A stretch of DNA of 28,555 nt from positions 1 to 28,555 of the IMG/VR virus record IMGVR_UViG_3300024306_000745, one strand, 5' to 3'. This document shows, piece after piece, positions 25,974 to 28,555 of the stretch. Both the position numbers and the translations under genes were made by a program. The DNA comes from a virus. Under the pieces are notes generated by a model, which saw nothing but the letters and a program-made list of their open reading frames with translations, was not told the DNA's origin and made no database searches. Position 1 is the stretch's first letter; each line of letters starts with the position of its first letter.

Positions 25974-26174
25974 GTGGCAAAAATCCTTTCGTTTGAAGAT
26001 TTTAAGCAGAAAAAAGTAAATTCTAAAGAGTTTAAGGTGCAACTTTCAAAAGAAAGTATGCGAAAACTTCAAGAATCTCTTAGAAAAATCAATGAGTTAA
26101 TGAGAGAAACTAAGGAATTGGCTTCTAAAAACTATAAAAGTCTTGATGAGGAGATAAAGAAAAATGAAAAGTAA
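25974..26174 (+). CDS. coiled-coil protein, 66 aa
   Basis: GTG start with GAGGAAG about 5 nt upstream. Lys/Glu-rich with heptads over most of its length (MRKLQESLRKINELMRETKE). It overlaps the next gene by 11 nt. Function unknown. Confidence 0.65.
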   Translation: MAKILSFEDFKQKKVNSKEFKVQLSKESMRKLQESLRKINELMRETKELASKNYKSLDEEIKKNEK

Positions 26175-26343
26175 ATTTGCTATTGGGCTATTTATAACCA
26201 GCGCAGCGGTTTTTATTGCGTCATTTTTACTCTTTAAAAAAGTAGCCGACTCTGTAATCGGTGTATCTCCTCAAGATACAGTTGAGTGCCAAAAAATCTA
26301 CACAAAAGCCAAACAATGTATCGACGCTGAGTTTAATAAATAG
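26164..26343 (+). CDS. membrane-anchored Cys-pair protein, 59 aa
   Basis: ATG inside the end of the previous gene, with GAGG about 10 nt upstream. One membrane helix or signal (AIGLFITSAAVFIASFLLF), then an exported tail with C42 and C52 (VECQKIYTKAKQC). Function unknown. Confidence 0.6.
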   Translation: MKSKFAIGLFITSAAVFIASFLLFKKVADSVIGVSPQDTVECQKIYTKAKQCIDAEFNK

Positions 26344-26349
26344 CAGAAG

Positions 26350-26375
26350 TGTATAATCTTACCACCAATTGGTGG
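26350..26375 (+). promoter_or_regulatory. TATAAT element and CCACCAATTGGTGG dyad
   Basis: A perfect TATAAT (26352-26357) directly after TG, without a good -35. Next is a 14-bp palindrome (26362-26375) whose 3' half GGTGGG is the likely ribosome site of the gene at 26383, so both start and translation may be controlled here. Confidence 0.45.
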
Positions 26376-26382
26376 GATTCTC

Positions 26383-26694
26383 ATGTCGGTATCTAAGATA
26401 CTATTATATCTGGTGTTTACGGACTATACCGTAACTATGATCCAGCTATTAATAGGGAAGATACTTCCTATTCTTTATTATAAAGAAGTCCCTGTCTATT
26501 GTCGTTGGATACCTGGTTTAGGGTTCGTTTATTCCATAAACGGACCGTTCGACATCAATGAAAATCCAATGTATTACTTCACTATCGCTTCTGCGAAGCG
26601 TGCAATTGATATGCAGTGTTATAGTGAAACCGCGTCACAGTATCGCGTGCTGATCAATATTGCGTATAAATTAAAAATCACAAAGAGACTGTGA
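26383..26694 (+). CDS. membrane-associated protein, 103 aa
   Basis: ATG with GGTGGG 6 nt upstream. A hydrophobic N-terminal third (ILLYLVFTDYTVTMIQLLIG) likely spans the membrane; the rest is mixed (VYCRWIPGLGFVYSINGPFD) and ends INIAYKLKITKRL. Overlaps the next ATG by one nt. Function unknown. Confidence 0.65.
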   Translation: MSVSKILLYLVFTDYTVTMIQLLIGKILPILYYKEVPVYCRWIPGLGFVYSINGPFDINENPMYYFTIASAKRAIDMQCYSETASQYRVLINIAYKLKITKRL

Positions 26695-26960
26695 TGAAAA
26701 ACGTATTGACATTGATTGCGATAACAATCATTTCTTGTGCAAAAGATAACCAAGTCCCTAGCATTGAAAATGCGCAGCAAAACTGCATACGCCCTGAAAT
26801 ACTTACAGCCCCAGACCAGAGCTGGTTAAAAGAAGACGAAGACAGAATCCCTGTATTTGTTGCTGGATGCAAAAGACACTACACTAGATATCACTGCCCA
26901 AGTAAGGTTTTGAAGACTAAAAACTTATCATACCAAGTAACCTGTAAAAGAGAAAAATAA
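26694..26960 (+). CDS. lipoprotein of the Cys-pair type, 88 aa
   Basis: TGATG overlap with the previous gene. Signal MKNVLTLIAITIISC with lipobox IISC (C15). The C-terminal end has GCKRHYTRYHC and LSYQVTCKREK, the same ending as the 17157 protein. Likely lipid-anchored and disulfide-stabilised in the envelope. Function unknown. Confidence 0.7.
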   Translation: MKNVLTLIAITIISCAKDNQVPSIENAQQNCIRPEILTAPDQSWLKEDEDRIPVFVAGCKRHYTRYHCPSKVLKTKNLSYQVTCKREK

Positions 26961-27184
26961 TGCTTGCAGATTTCATGCATAATTCTTCCATAGTTGAAAA
27001 GATGAGATTTTTTGCATGGTTAATATTTGCTGTATATTTTGCAATTGATCTCGCTAATACGACAGCGGTGTTCCGAAACAACGATCTATCAGAAACAAAA
27101 GCCTGCGAAAACGCAGGCGGCAAGCAAACACAGATGTTTGCTGTTTTAGAAGGAAAGGTCGTCCACATATGTTTAAAAAACTAA
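26960..27184 (+). CDS. membrane-anchored Cys-pair protein, 74 aa
   Basis: TAATG overlap with the previous gene. One membrane helix (MRFFAWLIFAVYFAIDLA), then an exported tail with KACENAGG and VVHICLKN, a shortened version of the two-Cys pattern. Overlaps the next gene by 16 nt. Function unknown. Confidence 0.6.
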   Translation: MLADFMHNSSIVEKMRFFAWLIFAVYFAIDLANTTAVFRNNDLSETKACENAGGKQTQMFAVLEGKVVHICLKN

Positions 27185-27705
27185 TACCAATCGCGCTCAT
27201 GTATGCCTGCGGAACAGAGCCGACGCGAAAAGTAGCTCCTGTCTCTTTTTCTGAATATTTAAACATGAATGTGCCGTCGGTTGTTCGTCCGCATTTTGCT
27301 GAATTTATTGAACATTGCAAAAATTCGTCCGTCGAAAATCAACAAAAATGTCAAGAAAATATAAAGTTGCTTTCTAGCGTCGAATTAAAAAACGGGCCAA
27401 TAGAAGCCAATCAACCGGGGGTTGTGGGTCTTTGTGAGCTCAGCTTAAATCGAAAAATTATTTTGCGAGCCGACGTGTTTAATTTTAATTCTCTTACATT
27501 TAAAGCTCTTGTTTGGCATGAACTGGGGCATTGTTTGTTGGATTTAGATCACACATCTGAGAACGACTATTCCCATATAATGAATGCATACCTGCCTAAC
27601 GAGCGCGAACTCGGTAAAAAATGGTCATTTTACACCGACGACCTGTTTAACTCTGATGCGAGAATGCATCTTGCTGAATCGATAATTTACGACTGGAAAC
27701 AATAA
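27169..27705 (+). CDS. metzincin-like zinc metalloprotease, probable lipoprotein, 178 aa
   Basis: ATG with AAGGTCG-type site within the previous gene. The N-terminus MFKKLIPIALMYAC is a short export signal with a near-lipobox (C14). The domain carries VWHELGHCLLDLDHT: zinc ligands H117, H121 and probably H128, with catalytic E118, one residue longer than the standard HExxHxxGxxH. It is followed by IMNAY (M138), the metzincin Met-turn. It should therefore cleave proteins in the periplasm or at the outer membrane. Targets unknown; an envelope-acting phage protease among other exported small proteins. Confidence 0.78.
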   Translation: MFKKLIPIALMYACGTEPTRKVAPVSFSEYLNMNVPSVVRPHFAEFIEHCKNSSVENQQKCQENIKLLSSVELKNGPIEANQPGVVGLCELSLNRKIILRADVFNFNSLTFKALVWHELGHCLLDLDHTSENDYSHIMNAYLPNERELGKKWSFYTDDLFNSDARMHLAESIIYDWKQ

Positions 27706-27706
27706 A

Positions 27707-28009
27707 ATGTCACAAGAATTTGTTTCAGATTTAAAATCTGACCGCAGATCAAGGGCAATAGATCACTTAGCGAAAAGATTTGGATTCACAGTGGCGATGA
27801 CGATTTTGATTGCTGTTCTGAACAAAGAGTCTTTAGACAAAGACCCCAATTCACTAAAATGGTTATTAGTTACAGTATGGGTTGATGTTTTTGCATATCT
27901 CATGGGATTCTTAAGAGGCTATGCGGCGGGAGCTAAAGCTGTTGCGTTTAGACTTTTAAACGCAGAAGATGATATAATTGGCGGTAAGGGAGACCGCCAT
28001 GAAGAGTAA
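27707..28009 (+). CDS. two-helix membrane protein, 100 aa
   Basis: ATG one nt after the protease stop. Two hydrophobic stretches (FGFTVAMTILIAVL, and WLLVTVWVDVFAYLMGFLRGYAAG in two runs) separated by a charged turn, with a charged C-terminus. Size and layout allow a holin-like function, unproven. Confidence 0.62.
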   Translation: MSQEFVSDLKSDRRSRAIDHLAKRFGFTVAMTILIAVLNKESLDKDPNSLKWLLVTVWVDVFAYLMGFLRGYAAGAKAVAFRLLNAEDDIIGGKGDRHEE

Positions 28010-28220
28010 GCTATCATTTATACTTACGTTTATTTCTGTAATGGGTATATTTTTATTAGCTTGGTATAGAAATATTAACATAGAAGTGTTACTGCCTTCA
28101 GTTTTAGGTATTTATATTTTAGGCAGAACAACAACGAACGTTTCTACAGCATGGGCAGCATCCCGCGATCCTAGCGCAGACACAATAAAAGCCTGCGAAA
28201 TGATTGATAAAAAAGATTAA
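27999..28220 (+). CDS. two-helix membrane protein, 73 aa
   Basis: ATG at 27999 with GGGAG 6 nt upstream, overlapping the previous gene by 11 nt. Two helices (LSFILTFISVMGIFLLAW and VLLPSVLGIYILG), then TTTNVSTAWAASRD and a polar tail with one Cys. Probable partner of the preceding membrane protein. Function unknown. Confidence 0.62.
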   Translation: MKSKLSFILTFISVMGIFLLAWYRNINIEVLLPSVLGIYILGRTTTNVSTAWAASRDPSADTIKACEMIDKKD

Positions 28221-28274
28221 CTTTAGCACAAAGCAAGTCTAATAACTTGGCCATTACTGACCGAGGTAGTATTC

Positions 28275-28555
28275 ATGTATCAAATTAGGTATTTGGATCC
28301 AATCACAGGCACAGTTTTAGAGGCACAATCTCATGTGCTTGAGGAAGCAATTTCTTCAATAAAAAAGGCAAAAGACACCCTTTATTTTAAAGGGTATCCG
28401 TCGTCGACGCCAGATACCGCTGACCCGACAAAGAAGTCGGATCTGGTTCCAGAACCAGTGATCGAGTCGGCTCCCGCAGCTGAATCAGAAACCGAGTACG
28501 AAACAGAAACACCTTCAATTGAAGACGAAGATTATTGGTATCCACATGGGGTTGC
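28275..28555 (+). CDS. acidic protein, cut by the window end
   Basis: ATG with GAGGTAG 5 nt upstream; 93 codons are visible and the frame is open at the edge. N-terminus MYQIRYLDPITGTVLEAQSH is beta-like; a Pro/Glu/Thr-rich, probably disordered acidic segment follows (PEPVIESAPAAESETEYETE). Function unknown. Confidence 0.65.
   Translation, partial: MYQIRYLDPITGTVLEAQSHVLEEAISSIKKAKDTLYFKGYPSSTPDTADPTKKSDLVPEPVIESAPAAESETEYETETPSIEDEDYWYPHGV

Noticed and set aside
1-28555. tRNA genes and CRISPR arrays
   Set aside because: I found no cloverleaf-like segment with a GGTTCRANNCC arm in gaps and no regularly spaced repeats; the dispersed repeats are irregular and tied to gene starts.

Overview
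This is a stretch of a large tailed bacteriophage genome with myovirus morphology, most likely infecting a Gram-negative host. The evidence is a long tail sheath gene, a fibre-like virion gene, a GH24 endolysin, a PhoH-type ATPase, HNH and homing-type endonucleases, tightly packed small genes with strong GGAGG ribosome sites, and several phage-encoded lipoproteins plus a predicted outer-membrane beta-barrel. The genetic code looks standard (TAA, TAG and TGA all used). I cannot name the phage or the host.

Left arm, 1-8321, all on the minus strand: a virion module read leftwards. Order of transcription: a connector-like protein with a Cys cluster (7503-8321), a 505-aa protein carrying a perfect Nudix box (5944-7461), two neck/tail-completion-like proteins (5243-5947, 4608-5255), a small protein (4339-4599), an apparently broken gene (4137-4253), the tail sheath (1951-4125), then a hairpin, a homing-type nuclease fused to a P-loop kinase (711-1889) and a possible ADP-ribosyltransferase (84-680).

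Right arm, 8366-28555, all on the plus strand. It starts with a small Cys protein, an endolysin with a terminator and an HNH nuclease. From 9967 to 28555 it is an accessory region of about 70 mostly tiny genes. Between 9967 and 15566 are micro-genes, two paralogous 167- and 172-residue proteins, and unusual intergenic cassettes. Between 15626 and 18102 (plus 20044-20199) lies an array of 34-57-residue proteins sharing one short amphipathic core. From 18162 to 21601 come small unknown, membrane and zinc-ribbon proteins. After a strong terminator and a host-like promoter come PhoH (21796-22617) and a fibre-like protein (22699-23784). The end (24268-28220) is rich in exported products: a beta-barrel, lipoproteins, a metzincin-like protease and small membrane proteins.

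The strongest regulatory signal is a recurring plus-strand cassette: a hairpin, then 3-10 nt later a TCCGAANCTA box (often preceded by AGTG), then usually 25-37 nt to a start codon. I see about 16 copies. Four of the hairpins, each just after a stop codon, have ANGGAN hexaloops closed by C-G, the form bound by CsrA/RsmA proteins. Two genes and their intergenic regions (11648-12304) contain no CpG at all although neighbours are CpG-rich; even the box there reads TCCAAACCTA. The micro-paralogue array, the cassette system and the CpG desert are the best candidates for undescribed biology here.
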